Shown: positions 51,542-62,285, counted from the stretch's first letter. The stretch is 64,000 bases of DNA from Sphingomonas flavescens (GCF_030866745.1 NZ_CP133016.1:1302001-1366000), one strand, 5' to 3'. Numbers and translations are program-made. Notes: generated by a model from the sequence alone, not told the origin.

Positions 51542-52897
51542 ATGAAGTTTGAAAGATTCAAATTCGATAGGAGCGCGCAGAGCTTCGATCTTGGTGGTCT
51601 AGTGCGTGCCTTCAGCTACGCGCTCGACCTTACTGAAGGTCAGCCCGCCGGGCATTCTGTTCGCAGTTGCTGGATTGGCATGCACGTCGGCGAGGCACTG
51701 GGCCTTAGCCAAACGGAGTTAGTCGACCTTCAATACACGCTGCTGCTCAAGGATTTGGGCTGCTCAAGCAATGCAGCGCGCATTTGCGAACTCTACGACG
51801 CAGACGATCGCGCGTTCAAGAATGGCTTCAAGACCGCTGGAACGAGCCTCGCCGCGACCCTGTTGTTCGTGACCCGCGCATCGGCGCCCGGTCAGCACTT
51901 CCGTCGCCGTGCAGCGACGATCGGCAATATCCTGCGCAACGGCGTTGCGATCGCCGACGAGATGATCCTGTCGCGCTGCACCCGTGGCGCTGACATCGCC
52001 CGAACGCTGAGGTTTTCAGACACGGTACAGTGCGGCATCTATCATCTCGACGAGCATTGGGATGGTTCCGGGCGGCCGGGGCATCTGAAGGGGCAAGCTA
52101 TTCCGCTGTTCGCGCGGATCGCGCTGCTCGCGCAGATCGCGGACGTCTTCCACACGCATGCCGGCCGAGAAGCTGCGATCGCCGAGGTGCGTCGGCGCTC
52201 CGGAACGTGGCTTGATCCCATGCTCGTCGACGCTTTTCTCTCGGCCACCAGGCGCGATGCGTTTTGGAGAGGTCTCACTTGTCCGATGATCGAGTCTCGG
52301 TTGGGAGCAATGGTGCAGACTGGCGAAATTCTGTCTGTCGATGACGATTATCTCGACGACATCGCTGCTGCGTTCGGACAGGTGATCGACGCGAAAAGCC
52401 CGTACACCGCAAATCACTCATCGCGTGTCGGGAGCCTGGCGGTGCGCCTGGCCGAAGCGATGGACATGCCGGCATCTCGCCGTCGCGGCTTGTTTCGTGC
52501 AGCAGTCTTGCACGATGTCGGCAAGCTCGGCGTCAGCAATTCCGTCCTAGACAAGCCAGGTCCGCTCAATGATCGAGAGTGGAAAGAAATGCGAGGCCAT
52601 GCCTCACACACGTTGGAGATCCTCGATCGCATCGGCCCATTACACGAAATGGCGACAATCGCGGCGGCTCACCATGAACGCCTGGACGGACGCGGCTATC
52701 CGTTCGGCCTAACGCAAGATTCCATCCGGCGCGAAACCCGGATCATCACCGTCTGCGACTTCTTCGACGCGCTCACTTCCGACCGACCCTACCGTGCAGC
52801 GCTACCTCCCAAGGAAGCTCTCAATATCATGCGTGAATCCGTCGGGAGCGCCATTGATGGCGACTGCTTCGACGCCTTGGCGCATTTCGCAGGCTGA
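51542..52897 (+). CDS. tandem HD-GYP protein with degenerate first module
   Basis: The 451-residue protein has two HD-GYP-like modules. The second (from about residue 270) is intact: HDVGK at 324-328 and HHERLDGRGYP at 377-387, as in cyclic-di-GMP phosphodiesterases. The first keeps 'HLDEHWDGSGRPGHLKGQAIPLFARIALLAQIADVF' but has Lys-Asp in place of His-Asp at residues 70-71 and Cys for the Lys of GK, so it is probably catalytically dead. No receiver or membrane domain is present. It likely hydrolyses c-di-GMP, with the first module regulatory. Confidence 0.9.
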   Translation: MKFERFKFDRSAQSFDLGGLVRAFSYALDLTEGQPAGHSVRSCWIGMHVGEALGLSQTELVDLQYTLLLKDLGCSSNAARICELYDADDRAFKNGFKTAGTSLAATLLFVTRASAPGQHFRRRAATIGNILRNGVAIADEMILSRCTRGADIARTLRFSDTVQCGIYHLDEHWDGSGRPGHLKGQAIPLFARIALLAQIADVFHTHAGREAAIAEVRRRSGTWLDPMLVDAFLSATRRDAFWRGLTCPMIESRLGAMVQTGEILSVDDDYLDDIAAAFGQVIDAKSPYTANHSSRVGSLAVRLAEAMDMPASRRRGLFRAAVLHDVGKLGVSNSVLDKPGPLNDREWKEMRGHASHTLEILDRIGPLHEMATIAAAHHERLDGRGYPFGLTQDSIRRETRIITVCDFFDALTSDRPYRAALPPKEALNIMRESVGSAIDGDCFDALAHFAG

Positions 52898-53003
52898 ACA
52901 GGCGAAATCACAGTCTGCATTCGATCAGAGCTGACATCACGCACTCGGGGACAAACTAATGTATAGTCAATTGCTGTGACGCGCGGCGCGCGTGTTTGCG
53001 CCT

Positions 53004-53033
53004 AGGGGTGAGCACAGGGCCGCACTCGCCCCT
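53004..53033 (-). terminator. imperfect hairpin after the DUF5985 genes
   Basis: Arms AGGGGTGAG (53004-53012) and CTCGCCCCT (53025-53033) pair with one G-T position, and a 12-base loop separates them. It lies 4 bases from the stop (53037) of the minus-strand gene, a suitable place for the terminator of the three-gene minus operon. There is no obvious T-run. Confidence 0.45.
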
Positions 53034-53036
53034 GAC

Positions 53037-53297
53037 TCAATCAACGGCGCGGTTCTTTCGGTAGATGGAAGCGAGGATCAGCAGGAAGGCGGTCAGGCGG
53101 AATAAATAGAGCGCTCCAAGTTCCTCGTCCGCGATATTCGCCAGCGTCAAAACTGCCTGGCCAGTTCCAAGGAGCGCGAAGGCCAGCCCAAACATCAAGA
53201 ACAATTGGTCTCGCGAGCGATGCCAATAGCGAAAGAAGAAGAGCGCGCAGACGAAGAAGCCGAGCGCGACCGCCCCGGCGAGGAAAGCGCCAAGCAT
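53037..53297 (-). CDS. DUF5985 membrane protein
   Basis: The 86-residue product has three membrane segments ('LGAFLAGAVALGFFVCALFFFRYWHRSRDQLFLMFGLAFALLG', 'LYLFRLTAFLLILASIY'), characteristic of DUF5985. Function unknown. The ATG at 53297 shares a base with the stop of the upstream paralog (TGATG). It is the last gene of the minus operon near the large poly-HAMP kinase. Confidence 0.85.
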   Translation of the reverse strand: MLGAFLAGAVALGFFVCALFFFRYWHRSRDQLFLMFGLAFALLGTGQAVLTLANIADEELGALYLFRLTAFLLILASIYRKNRAVD

Positions 53298-53578
53298 CAC
53301 CGCTCCATCTCCTGGCTGTCCCAGATGAATCCCCATAGGAGGGAAACGACCGCGAAAAGAGAGAGTATGACCCGCGACAGGCGAAGGTCTCCGTCGGGCC
53401 AAAGGACGAGGTCGACCACCAGCGCAAGATTATTGATGGCAAGAAATACGAAGCAGACGCCGCTCCAGAAAAGCAGACGGACGCCTGTACGGTGATAGCT
53501 GCGCCCAAGCAGGAGCGCGCACGCCGCGCTCGTCAGGAAGCATAGTACATAGACGATGGTTGGAAAGGTCTCGCCCAT
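53297..53578 (-). CDS. DUF5985-like membrane protein
   Basis: The 93-residue product has three membrane segments ('TIVYVLCFLTSAACALLLG', 'LLFWSGVCFVFLAINNLALVVDLVLW', 'VILSLFAVVSLLWGFIW'). It is a paralog-like neighbour of the 86-residue protein and has the same DUF5985 style. Function unknown. The ATG at 53578 lies two bases from the stop of the upstream gene. The two probably form a complex or a signalling pair with the kinase cluster. Confidence 0.82.
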   Translation of the reverse strand: MGETFPTIVYVLCFLTSAACALLLGRSYHRTGVRLLFWSGVCFVFLAINNLALVVDLVLWPDGDLRLSRVILSLFAVVSLLWGFIWDSQEMER

Positions 53579-53580
53579 CG

Positions 53581-53946
53581 TCAATCCTTTCGGAGCCGGA
53601 ATGCATCGGCAAAGGCTGTGGCGCCACGTGCGGTGGCGGATACGATAATTCTTCGTACGGTGTCCGGACGCGTTGCATACAGTACTTCCAGCTGCTCGAC
53701 GCAGGCAGTAACGTGATCGTTGATCGGCATGTACGCGGCCCCCTCGGGTTCGTCGATTGCCAGACCCGCCGACACAAGGCCATCCAGCGCCTTGCTCACG
53801 ACGAGGTCGCTGGCGCGCATAGTGCTGACCAGCTCGGCATGTGGCCATGGCCGCAGCTCCCGCTTCAGGATCAGCATGAGCTCGAGGGCCCAGACCGACC
53901 GGAAACTCGATCCGATGAACCGCGACAGGTCGTCGTTTGGTGTCAC
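53581..53946 (-). CDS. winged-helix-like hypothetical protein
   Basis: The 121-residue soluble product has a segment 'ALELMLILKRELRPWPHAELVSTMRASDLVVSKALDGLVSAGLAIDE' that looks like a winged-helix DNA-binding fold, followed by a helical dimerisation-like tail. The start is GTG at 53946. First gene of the three-gene minus operon that diverges from the giant kinase gene; it may regulate one or both. No specific family name assigned. Confidence 0.65.
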   Translation of the reverse strand: MTPNDDLSRFIGSSFRSVWALELMLILKRELRPWPHAELVSTMRASDLVVSKALDGLVSAGLAIDEPEGAAYMPINDHVTACVEQLEVLYATRPDTVRRIIVSATARGATAFADAFRLRKD

Positions 53947-54116
53947 GGGGGGCGGCCTAGAGGCGTTCCGGTTTGCTTGGCAACAACCTTCACAAAAGTT
54001 ACTGCAAGCGTCGACTTTTTTAGTGAATATGAAACCGCTTTATGCGCTAGAACGGAAGCGCAGCCGGGGGGCTGCGGACGACCATCGGGTGGGGGAGTAG
54101 CGACACGGAGAGTTGA

Positions 54117-57100
54117 GTGAACATCCAGGCCCCGCGCGACTTCATTGATCGCCGCCAGCTCGTAACCGCGCTCCGCGCGCTGCGTCGCGGAGACTTTAGC
54201 GTCCGTCTTTCGGAGGAAGTGGACGGAGTCGATGGCGAGATCGCCACCCTGTTCAACGAAGTCGTGTCGATGAATCAATCGATCACCCGCGAGTTCGAGC
54301 GCCTCTCAAAAGTCGTCGGCAAGGAAGGCAAGATCACGCAGCGCGCCCGGGTTCGCGGTGCGAGCGGCGGCTGGGACACCAAGCTTCGGGCCGTCAATGA
54401 ACTGATCGACGACATGGTCCAGCCGACCGCCGAAGTGTCGAGGGTTATTGGCGCCGTCGCCAAGGGCGACCTCTCCCAAAGCATGGCAACGGAAATCGAC
54501 GGCCGTCAGCTGCGCGGTGAGTTCCTGCGCATCGGCAAGGTCGTGAACACGATGGTCGATCAGCTCAACGGCTTCGCCTCGGAAGTGACCCGCGTGGCCC
54601 GCGAAGTGGGCACGGAAGGAAAGCTCGGCGGCCAGGCGCGCGTGAAAGGCGTCGCCGGCACGTGGAAGGATCTTACCGACAATGTGAACTTGATGGCCGA
54701 CAACCTCACCGGCCAGGTCCGCAACATCGCCGAAGTGACGACCGCGGTGGCGCGTGGCGACTTGTCCAAGAAAATCACGGTCGACGTGAAGGGCGAGATC
54801 CTCGAGCTCAAGAACACCATCAATACGATGGTCGACCAGCTCAACGGCTTCGCGTCGGAAGTCACCCGTGTGGCCCGCGAGGTGGGCACCGAAGGCAAGC
54901 TCGGCGGCCAGGCGCAGGTGCCGGGTGTCGCCGGAACCTGGGCCGACCTTACCGACAATGTGAACCTCATGGCCGCGAACCTCACCGGCCAAGTCCGCAA
55001 CATCGCTGAGGTGACCACGGCCGTGGCGCGCGGCGACCTTTCCAAGAAAATTACCGTCGATGTGAAGGGCGAAATTCTTGAGCTGAAGGACACCATCAAC
55101 ACGATGGTCGATCAGCTCAACGGCTTCGCCTCGGAAGTGACCCGCGTGGCCCGCGAAGTGGGCACGGAAGGAAAGCTCGGCGGCCAGGCGCAGGTGCCGG
55201 GTGTCGCCGGAACCTGGGCCGACCTTACCGACAACGTGAACCTCATGGCGGCGAACCTTACCGGCCAGGTCCGCAACATCGCCGAAGTGACGACTGCCGT
55301 GGCGCGCGGCGACTTGTCGAAGAAGATCACCGTCGACGTGAAGGGTGAAATCCTCGAGCTCAAGGACACCATCAACACCATGGTGGACCAGCTCAACTCG
55401 TTCGCATCGGAAGTGACGCGTGTGGCCCGTGAAGTGGGCTCGGAAGGTAAGCTCGGCGGCCAGGCGCAGGTCGAAGGCGTCGCCGGCACCTGGGCCGATC
55501 TCACCGACAACGTGAACCTCATGGCCGGCAACCTCACCGGCCAGGTCCGCAACATCGCCGAAGTGACCACGGCCGTGGCGCGCGGCGACTTGTCAAAGAA
55601 GATCACCGTCGACGTCCGCGGCGAAATCCTCGAACTCAAGAACACCATCAACGTGATGGTCGATCAGCTCAACTCATTCGCCTCCGAAGTGACCCGCGTG
55701 GCTCGCGAGGTGGGCACCGAAGGAAAGCTTGGCGGTCAGGCGCAGGTCGAAGGCGTCGCTGGCACCTGGGCCGATTTGACCGAGAACGTGAACTCCATGG
55801 CCGCGAACCTCACTGGGCAGGTGCGCAACATCGCCGAAGTGACGACCGCGGTGGCGTCGGGCGACTTGTCCAAAAAAATCACGGTCGACGTGAAGGGCGA
55901 GATCCTCGAGCTCAAGAACACCATCAACGTCATGGTCGACCAGCTAAATGGCTTCGCGTCCGAAGTGACCCGCGTGGCCCGCGAAGTGGGCACGGAAGGA
56001 AAGCTCGGCGGTCAGGCGGCCGTGCCGGGCGTCGGCGGTACGTGGAAGGATCTCACGGACAACGTGAACGCCATGGCCGCGAACCTCACCGGCCAGGTCC
56101 GCAACATTGCCGAAGTGACGACCGCTGTGGCCTTGGGCGATCTGTCCAAGAAGATCACCGTCGACGTGAAGGGCGAGATCCTCGAGCTCAAGAACACCAT
56201 CAATACGATGGTCGATCAACTCAACTCCTTCGCATCGGAAGTGACCCGCGTGGCGCGCGAAGTGGGTACCGAAGGGAAGCTCGGCGGTCAGGCCCAGGTC
56301 CGCGGCGTCGCCGGGACATGGAAGGACCTCACCGACAACGTGAACCTGATGGCCGACAATCTGACCGGCCAGGTCCGCAACATCGCCGACGTGACTACTG
56401 CAGTGGCGCTCGGAGATCTGTCGAAGAAGATCACCGTCGACGTGAAGGGCGAGATCCTCGAACTCAAAAACACGATCAACGTCATGGTCGATCAGCTGAA
56501 CTCGTTCGCCTCGGAAGTGACGCGTGTGGCGCGCGAAGTGGGAACCGAGGGCAAGCTCGGCGGTCAGGCCAACGTGCCGGGCGTTGGCGGTACCTGGAAG
56601 GACCTCACCGACAACGTCAACCTGATGGCCAACAATCTGACCAATCAGGTACGCGGTATCGCCGACGTCGTGACCGCGGTTGCGCAAGGGAATCTCAAAA
56701 GGAAGCTGACACTCGACGCAAAGGGCGAAATCGCCGCCCTCGCCGAGACGATCAACTTCATGATCGAGACGCTGTCGACCTTCGGCGACCAGGTCACGAG
56801 CATGGCGCGCGAGGTCGGCATCGAAGGCCGTCTCGGTGGCCAGGCGCGCGTGCCGGGCGCCGCGGGCTTGTGGCGCGATCTTACCGACAACGTGAACCAG
56901 CTGGCGGCGAACCTTACAAACCAGGTGCGCTCGATCGCCGACGTGGCGACCGCCGTCACCAAGGGCGACCTTACCCGTTCCATCGCCGTCGAGGCGTCGG
57001 GCGAAATGGCGTCGCTCAAGGACAACATCAACGAGATGATCCGCAACCTCAAAGAGCAGACGCTCAAGAATGCGGAACAGGATTGGCTGAAAACCAACCT

Positions 57101-59492
57101 CGCGCGGTTCAGCCGTATGCTTCAGGGCGAACGCGATCTGACAACCGTGTCGAACCTGATCATGAGCGAGCTCGCGCCGCTGGTGAACGCGCAATATGGC
57201 GTGTTCTACGTTACCCAGCGCGACGAAAATGAGACGGTGCTGGAGCTTGCCGCGTCCTACGGCGCGGAGAGCAAGGCGGAGCTGAAGAGCAAGTTCGGGC
57301 TACGCGAAGGCCTCATCGGCCAGGCTGCGGCGGACAAGCGGCCGATCGTCCTCAAGGACGTGCCGCCGGAGTTCGTCCGGATCGGCTCGGGCCTCGGCCA
57401 TGCCACTCCCGCGAACGTTGCCGTCCTACCTGCTCTCTTCGAAGACGATGTGAAGGCGGTCATCGAGCTCGCCTCGTTCGGTGAGTTCAACGAAACCCAC
57501 CAGACCTTCCTCGACCAACTGATGGAATCGGTTGGCATCGTGCTCAACACCATCGCCGCGACGATGCGCACCGAAGGCCTGCTCAAGCAATCACAGCTGC
57601 TGACGCAGGAGCTTCAGGCGCGGCAGACCGAGCTGACGACCAAGCAGGAAGAGCTGCACAACACCAACGAGGAGCTGCAGGAAAAAGCGCAGCTTCTCGA
57701 AAACGAGAAGAAGCAGGTCGAAGCGAAAAATATCGAGATCGAGATGGCGCGGCGGGCCGTCGAGGAAAAGGCCGAGCAACTCGCGCTCACGTCGAAGTAC
57801 AAGTCCGAGTTCCTCGCCAATATGTCCCATGAGCTGCGGACGCCGCTCAACTCGCTGCTGATCCTGTCGAAGCTTCTTGCCGACAACCCGCAGGGCAACC
57901 TCAACGATAAGCAGACGGAATTCGCCCGGACGATCAACTCGGCCGGCTCAGACCTCCTCAGCCTCATCAACGACATCCTCGATCTGTCGAAGATCGAATC
58001 CGGCACCGTATCGATCGAGATCGGCGACATGCCGATGTCGACGCTCAAGCAGCATATGGAGCGCACCTTCCGTCAGCTGGCTGCCGACAAGGGCCTCGAT
58101 TTCAAGGTGCAGTTCGACAGCAAGTTGCCAGAGGCCATCCGGACGGACGAGAAGCGGCTGCAACAGGTTGTCCTTAACCTGCTTTCGAACGCCTTCAAGT
58201 TCACTGCGAAGGGAAGCGTTACGCTCGACGTCGGCTGCGTTACCAAGGGCTGGAGTTCCAACCACCCTGTGTTGCAGACGGCCGACCGCGCTATCGCCAT
58301 CGCGGTCACCGATACCGGCATCGGCATTCCGGACGACAAGCAGAAGCTGATCTTTGAGGCGTTTCAGCAGGCCGATGGTACGACCAGCCGCAAATATGGC
58401 GGTACCGGCCTTGGTCTTTCGATCAGCCGCGAGATCGCGCGGCTTCTCGGCGGCGAGCTGCAAGTCCGGTCCAAGCCCGGAGAAGGCTCGACTTTCACCC
58501 TCTTCATCCCGGTCGAAGCCGCGCCGGTGGCGTCGGCAAACGCGGGCGAAACCCAGGCGAGCTACGACAATTCGGGCGCGGTGGTGACGAGCGCGCTATC
58601 TACCGGCTTCGAGGTCAACGACGATCGCGACGAGCTGGGAGACGATCCGTTCGTGCTCATTGTCGAGGACGACCCGACCTTCGCGGCCATCCTGCTCGAT
58701 CTTGCGCGCTCGTCAGGCCTGAAGGGCGTGGTCTCGACGGCCGGTGCCGGCACACTGGCCATGGCGCGCAAGCTTCAGCCGAGTGCGATCACCCTCGATC
58801 TTGGCCTCAGCGATATCGACGGGTTCGTGCTGCTCGATCTCCTGAAGCACGATCCGGAGACAAGCCACGTCCCAATTCACGTTATCTCGGGGGCCGACAA
58901 GATTGCGTCAGTACTCGGCATGGGCGCGTTCGGCGTGACCGAGAAGCCGGCCGACCAGGCCAAGCTGGCCAAGGTATTTAAGACCCTCCTCGCCCTGACG
59001 AAAAAGACCAAGCGCCGGAAGACGCCGACTGCGCGCGAATTCTTACCGGCCACCCAGGAGGTTCCCGAGCTCGCCGGTGCGCGCGTGCTCATCGTCGACG
59101 ACGACATCCGCAACATCTTCTCGCTGACGAGCGTGCTGGAAAGCTACGACGTTGAGGTCCATCACGCCGAGCGCGGCAAGGACGGCATTCAAATCCTCGA
59201 GGAGCACCCCGGGATCGACATAGCGCTGATCGACATCATGATGCCGGAGATGGACGGCTATGAGACGATGCAGCAGATCCGCCAGCGCCCAGCCATCGCC
59301 GACGTCCCGCTGATCGCGGTAACGGCCAAAGCCATGAAGGGCGACCGTCAAAAGTGCCTCGATGCCGGGGCGTCCGACTACATCGCCAAGCCCGTTGATA
59401 TCGAGCTGCTGTTGGCGCTGATGCGTGTCTGGGTCGGCCGGTCGCGCGAAACGACGCTCGCATCGCCTTCTATCGTTCAGGCGGCGGAATAA
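54117..59492 (+). CDS. giant soluble poly-HAMP hybrid histidine kinase (Nik1/group III-like)
   Basis: The 1791-residue protein has no membrane segment. After a divergent HAMP-like start come eight near-identical 92-residue units (residues about 156-891; DNA period 276 bp from 54581), each a HAMP di-domain like '[13 protein letters not shown]...LGGQA...GTW.DLTDNVN'; a ninth divergent unit follows. A GAF domain lies at about 1020-1160, a coiled coil, then HisKA with phospho-His1238 ('MSHELRTP'), HATPase ('NAFKF', 'DTGIGIPDD') and two receivers with Asp1561 and Asp1706. This layout matches fungal group III (Nik1/Os-1) osmosensing kinases. The start is GTG at 54117. Confidence 0.95.
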   Translation: MNIQAPRDFIDRRQLVTALRALRRGDFSVRLSEEVDGVDGEIATLFNEVVSMNQSITREFERLSKVVGKEGKITQRARVRGASGGWDTKLRAVNELIDDMVQPTAEVSRVIGAVAKGDLSQSMATEIDGRQLRGEFLRIGKVVNTMVDQLNGFASEVTRVAREVGTEGKLGGQARVKGVAGTWKDLTDNVNLMADNLTGQVRNIAEVTTAVARGDLSKKITVDVKGEILELKNTINTMVDQLNGFASEVTRVAREVGTEGKLGGQAQVPGVAGTWADLTDNVNLMAANLTGQVRNIAEVTTAVARGDLSKKITVDVKGEILELKDTINTMVDQLNGFASEVTRVAREVGTEGKLGGQAQVPGVAGTWADLTDNVNLMAANLTGQVRNIAEVTTAVARGDLSKKITVDVKGEILELKDTINTMVDQLNSFASEVTRVAREVGSEGKLGGQAQVEGVAGTWADLTDNVNLMAGNLTGQVRNIAEVTTAVARGDLSKKITVDVRGEILELKNTINVMVDQLNSFASEVTRVAREVGTEGKLGGQAQVEGVAGTWADLTENVNSMAANLTGQVRNIAEVTTAVASGDLSKKITVDVKGEILELKNTINVMVDQLNGFASEVTRVAREVGTEGKLGGQAAVPGVGGTWKDLTDNVNAMAANLTGQVRNIAEVTTAVALGDLSKKITVDVKGEILELKNTINTMVDQLNSFASEVTRVAREVGTEGKLGGQAQVRGVAGTWKDLTDNVNLMADNLTGQVRNIADVTTAVALGDLSKKITVDVKGEILELKNTINVMVDQLNSFASEVTRVAREVGTEGKLGGQANVPGVGGTWKDLTDNVNLMANNLTNQVRGIADVVTAVAQGNLKRKLTLDAKGEIAALAETINFMIETLSTFGDQVTSMAREVGIEGRLGGQARVPGAAGLWRDLTDNVNQLAANLTNQVRSIADVATAVTKGDLTRSIAVEASGEMASLKDNINEMIRNLKEQTLKNAEQDWLKTNLARFSRMLQGERDLTTVSNLIMSELAPLVNAQYGVFYVTQRDENETVLELAASYGAESKAELKSKFGLREGLIGQAAADKRPIVLKDVPPEFVRIGSGLGHATPANVAVLPALFEDDVKAVIELASFGEFNETHQTFLDQLMESVGIVLNTIAATMRTEGLLKQSQLLTQELQARQTELTTKQEELHNTNEELQEKAQLLENEKKQVEAKNIEIEMARRAVEEKAEQLALTSKYKSEFLANMSHELRTPLNSLLILSKLLADNPQGNLNDKQTEFARTINSAGSDLLSLINDILDLSKIESGTVSIEIGDMPMSTLKQHMERTFRQLAADKGLDFKVQFDSKLPEAIRTDEKRLQQVVLNLLSNAFKFTAKGSVTLDVGCVTKGWSSNHPVLQTADRAIAIAVTDTGIGIPDDKQKLIFEAFQQADGTTSRKYGGTGLGLSISREIARLLGGELQVRSKPGEGSTFTLFIPVEAAPVASANAGETQASYDNSGAVVTSALSTGFEVNDDRDELGDDPFVLIVEDDPTFAAILLDLARSSGLKGVVSTAGAGTLAMARKLQPSAITLDLGLSDIDGFVLLDLLKHDPETSHVPIHVISGADKIASVLGMGAFGVTEKPADQAKLAKVFKTLLALTKKTKRRKTPTAREFLPATQEVPELAGARVLIVDDDIRNIFSLTSVLESYDVEVHHAERGKDGIQILEEHPGIDIALIDIMMPEMDGYETMQQIRQRPAIADVPLIAVTAKAMKGDRQKCLDAGASDYIAKPVDIELLLALMRVWVGRSRETTLASPSIVQAAE
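54581..56788. repeat. eight 276-bp tandem repeats inside the kinase gene
   Basis: The unit recurs at 54581, 54857, 55133, 55409, 55685, 55961, 56237 and 56513, each 276 bp (92 codons), in phase. The nucleotide sequences are nearly identical in long runs, e.g. GGAAGTGACCCGCGTGGCCC in several. Such arrays are prone to copy-number change by recombination or slippage. Confidence 0.95.
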
Positions 59493-59514
59493 GCATTTGA
59501 ACGTGACTGGCGAC

Positions 59515-61563
59515 ATGACAGCGACCGGAGTTGTGTCGAGGCGCGAGACAGAACGCCCGCAGGATCTGGGCGGCGATGGTGCGCGCGTGCTCGTTGTCGA
59601 CGACGACGAGCGCAACCTTCTCGCGATCCAGACGGTCCTCGAGGACATTGGTGAGATCGTCGTCGCGCGCTCCGGCGAGGAGGCCCTACGGCATCTGCTC
59701 AAGGGCGAGTTCGCCGTCATCCTGCTCGACGTCTACATGCCCGGCCTCGATGGTTACGAAACCGCGCAGATGATCCGCAGCCGCGAGCAATCCAAGCGCA
59801 TACCGATCGTCTTCCTGTCGGCGGTGAACAAGGAGACCGAGCACCTCATCCGCGGCTACGCGATGGGCGCCGTCGACTATGTGTTCAAGCCGGTCGATCC
59901 CATCGTGCTCCGCTCCAAGGTCGCCGTGTTCGTCGACCTCTTCGCCAAGACAAAGGAGATCGAGCGCAAGGCGCAGCAGGAGCAAGCGCTCCTCGACGCG
60001 AATCTCAGGGCCAACGCGGAACTGCTGAGAGCGGAGCAGGATCTGCGCCGCGCCGAACAGCGCCAGGCGGCGATAATCGAGTCCCTGCCGATCATCCTCT
60101 ACCTGGAACCGCTCGAGTACGAGCCGCGCTGTCCGAATTTCGTCAGTGGCGACCTGCAGTCCATGACGGGTTTCACCTTCGACGACGTGCGCGTGAATCC
60201 GAAGCTGTGGGCCGATCGCCTCCACGAGGACGATCGCGGTCGGGTCATAGCGGCGCTTGCCGAGCGAAATCGGACCGGCCGCTTCGCCGTCGAATATCGC
60301 TGGCGCTGCGCCAATGGAAGCTACCGCCATTTCCACGATCAGGCAGTCCTGCTCTCGGACGCGCATGGCCGGCCCACCGAGTTCGCGGGGACCTTGACCG
60401 ACGTCACCGAGCAGCGGACGCTCGAAAGCCAGCTGGTCCAAGCGCAGAAGATGGATGCGATCGGCAAATTGACCGGGGGCATCGCGCACGATTTCAACAA
60501 TCTGCTTGCTGCGGTGCTCGGAGGCTTGGGGCTGCTCGAGCGTCGAGCAGGCCTTGCGGAAGAGCACCTCAAGATCCTCGCCATGACGAAGCGAACCGCC
60601 GATCAGGGCGCGGACCTCGTCAAGCGGCTCCTGTCGTTCGCGCGACGCCAACAACTTGAGCCGAGGCCAATCGATGCAAAGACGTTGGTCGAGGGCGTTG
60701 ATGACCTTCTCAGCCACACGCTTGGCGGCCGGGTGCAGCTGCACTGGAACTTAAGTGATGACGCTTGGTGCGCCTTTGCCGACAAGACACAGCTCGAGCT
60801 GGCATTGATGAACCTCATCATTAATGCCCGCGATGCCATGCCTGAAGGCGGCATCATCACCATTTCACTTGAGCATCGCCAGTCGGGCGGCGACGACGCG
60901 CTCAACCTTTCGCCCGGCAATTATGTAGTCTTCGCAGTCGAAGACACCGGCATTGGGATCGAGCCCGAACTGCTGGAGCAGGTGATGGAGCCGTTCTTCA
61001 CTACGAAGGATATCGGCAAGGGAACGGGCCTTGGCCTCAGCATGGTCTACGGCTTCGCCAAGCAGTCGAGCGGCGCCATCCATCTGACGAGCGAACCCGG
61101 CGAAGGCACGCGGGCCGAGTTATGGATCCCGCGCGCTAATGCCGCGCCGACCCCGGCCGCGGAAGGTGGCGCAGTAAAGCCCTTGCCCGAGGCGCTTAGC
61201 GTGCTGCTGGTCGACGATCATGCGGAAGTCCGGCTGACGACAGCCGCTATGCTCGAGGACCTTGGGCACAAGGTCATCGAGTGCGGGAGCGGTCACGAGG
61301 CGCGGAAGCTCCTCGATAACGGCACGATCGACTTGTTGGTCAGCGACTACGCCATGCCGCAAATGTCGGGTATTTCCCTCATCGGTGACGCCCGGAGGAA
61401 GGATCCGACGCTCAAGGCGCTCATCATCACCGGCTATGCGGAACTCGACGACATCCACGACCTTCCAGCCGACGTCGCGGTGCTGTCGAAGCCGTTCAAC
61501 CTTGCAGCTTTGTCTGAGGCCATTGCGCAGGCTACGAAAAGTCGCCCCTACTCGACAGATTGA
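59515..61563 (+). CDS. REC-PAS-histidine kinase-REC hybrid kinase
   Basis: The 682-residue soluble kinase has a receiver (phospho-Asp72 in 'LLDVYMPGLDGY'), a coiled coil, a PAS domain (about residues 190-300; 'GFTFDDVRVNPKLWADRLHEDDR'), a HisKA with His325 in 'GGIAHDFNNLLAAV', an HATPase ('NLIINARDAMP', 'DTGIGIEPELLEQVMEPFFTTK') and a C-terminal receiver with Asp611. It follows the giant kinase gene by 22 bases, so the two may be co-transcribed and act in one phosphorelay. The ATG at 59515 was chosen; TTG 59497 and GTG 59503 are alternatives. Confidence 0.93.
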   Translation: MTATGVVSRRETERPQDLGGDGARVLVVDDDERNLLAIQTVLEDIGEIVVARSGEEALRHLLKGEFAVILLDVYMPGLDGYETAQMIRSREQSKRIPIVFLSAVNKETEHLIRGYAMGAVDYVFKPVDPIVLRSKVAVFVDLFAKTKEIERKAQQEQALLDANLRANAELLRAEQDLRRAEQRQAAIIESLPIILYLEPLEYEPRCPNFVSGDLQSMTGFTFDDVRVNPKLWADRLHEDDRGRVIAALAERNRTGRFAVEYRWRCANGSYRHFHDQAVLLSDAHGRPTEFAGTLTDVTEQRTLESQLVQAQKMDAIGKLTGGIAHDFNNLLAAVLGGLGLLERRAGLAEEHLKILAMTKRTADQGADLVKRLLSFARRQQLEPRPIDAKTLVEGVDDLLSHTLGGRVQLHWNLSDDAWCAFADKTQLELALMNLIINARDAMPEGGIITISLEHRQSGGDDALNLSPGNYVVFAVEDTGIGIEPELLEQVMEPFFTTKDIGKGTGLGLSMVYGFAKQSSGAIHLTSEPGEGTRAELWIPRANAAPTPAAEGGAVKPLPEALSVLLVDDHAEVRLTTAAMLEDLGHKVIECGSGHEARKLLDNGTIDLLVSDYAMPQMSGISLIGDARRKDPTLKALIITGYAELDDIHDLPADVAVLSKPFNLAALSEAIAQATKSRPYSTD

Positions 61564-61609
61564 GGCACCCAGCCCAAGCTTCGTCGTTTCAAGATGGCGG
61601 AACCAAGAG

Positions 61610-61795
61610 GTGCGGCTGATCGTGGGAGAGGCAGAAGGATTTGAATTACCGGCTGAGCTCGCAACCGAGACGTTGGAAGAAGGTCTCGAAACCTGTCATA
61701 AAATCGTCGCCGATTATCGATCGGCCCTGCTCGGTGTGCAGGACCGCGCCTTAGAGCCGCAAGATTCCGAGCATCCACAACCTACTCCGGCATGA
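61610..61795 (+). CDS. small acidic protein of 61 residues
   Basis: The product 'RLIVGEAEGFELPAELATETLEEGLETCHKIVADYRSALLGVQDRALEPQD' looks helical. A GTG at 61610 (or 61622) would start it, with AAGAGG just ahead. It follows the hybrid kinase and precedes the response regulators on the same strand. No family recognised; it might be a small phosphorelay-associated protein, an inference from place only. Confidence 0.4.
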   Translation: MRLIVGEAEGFELPAELATETLEEGLETCHKIVADYRSALLGVQDRALEPQDSEHPQPTPA

Positions 61796-61856
61796 AAATA
61801 TTGAGCGGTGACGGCGCTTGGTTAGACCGCTAGCTGAGGTCTGAAAGGGGTGGCTG

Positions 61857-62285
61857 GTGACAAATGGCGAAGTGATTTCGGGACCTGGTGAAGATCATGC
61901 GCCCGTAATCCTGTTGGTCGAGGACGAGGTCCTCGTCCGTTTCGCAACTGCCGAGGTGCTTCGCGACCAAGGCTATGTCGTGCTTGAGGCTGTGAACGCA
62001 TCCGAAGCGCTCGCCCTGATTGCGACTGGCCACCCGCTGGATCTGGTGTTGAGTGACATTCGGATGCCGGGCCTGATGGACGGTGTGGACCTGACGTTTG
62101 CGGTCAAGCAGGTGAGACAGAACCTTCCGGTCGCACTTGTCTCCTCGCATCTTGATCCCGACCGGGAACATGCGGCAGAGGCGTTCCTTGCGAAGCCGTA
62201 TCGACCTGAGCAGTTGGTCTCTCTGGTCGCGCAACTGGTGGGGGCCGAATGGCAGACGAGGTGCATAAGTCCGACTGCGTCCTGA
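61857..62285 (+). CDS. single-domain response regulator (receiver)
   Basis: The 142-residue protein is a stand-alone receiver: acid residues Glu22 and Asp23 ('LLVEDEVLVR'), phosphoacceptor Asp67 ('VLSDIRMPG'), Ser96 in 'ALVSSH' and Lys113 in 'FLAKPYRPEQL'. It should be phosphorylated by one of the nearby kinases. The start is GTG at 61857 with AAAGGGG upstream. Its 3' end overlaps the next gene by 37 bases. Confidence 0.92.
   Translation: MTNGEVISGPGEDHAPVILLVEDEVLVRFATAEVLRDQGYVVLEAVNASEALALIATGHPLDLVLSDIRMPGLMDGVDLTFAVKQVRQNLPVALVSSHLDPDREHAAEAFLAKPYRPEQLVSLVAQLVGAEWQTRCISPTAS

Noticed and set aside
53940..53975. EcfG promoter GGAAC-N17-CGTG on the minus strand
   Set aside because: The -10 element would overlap the GTG start of the winged-helix gene, leaving no leader, so it cannot drive that start.
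54581..56788. CRISPR or satellite array
   Set aside because: The 276-bp repeats are in-frame codons of the HAMP kinase with no spacers.
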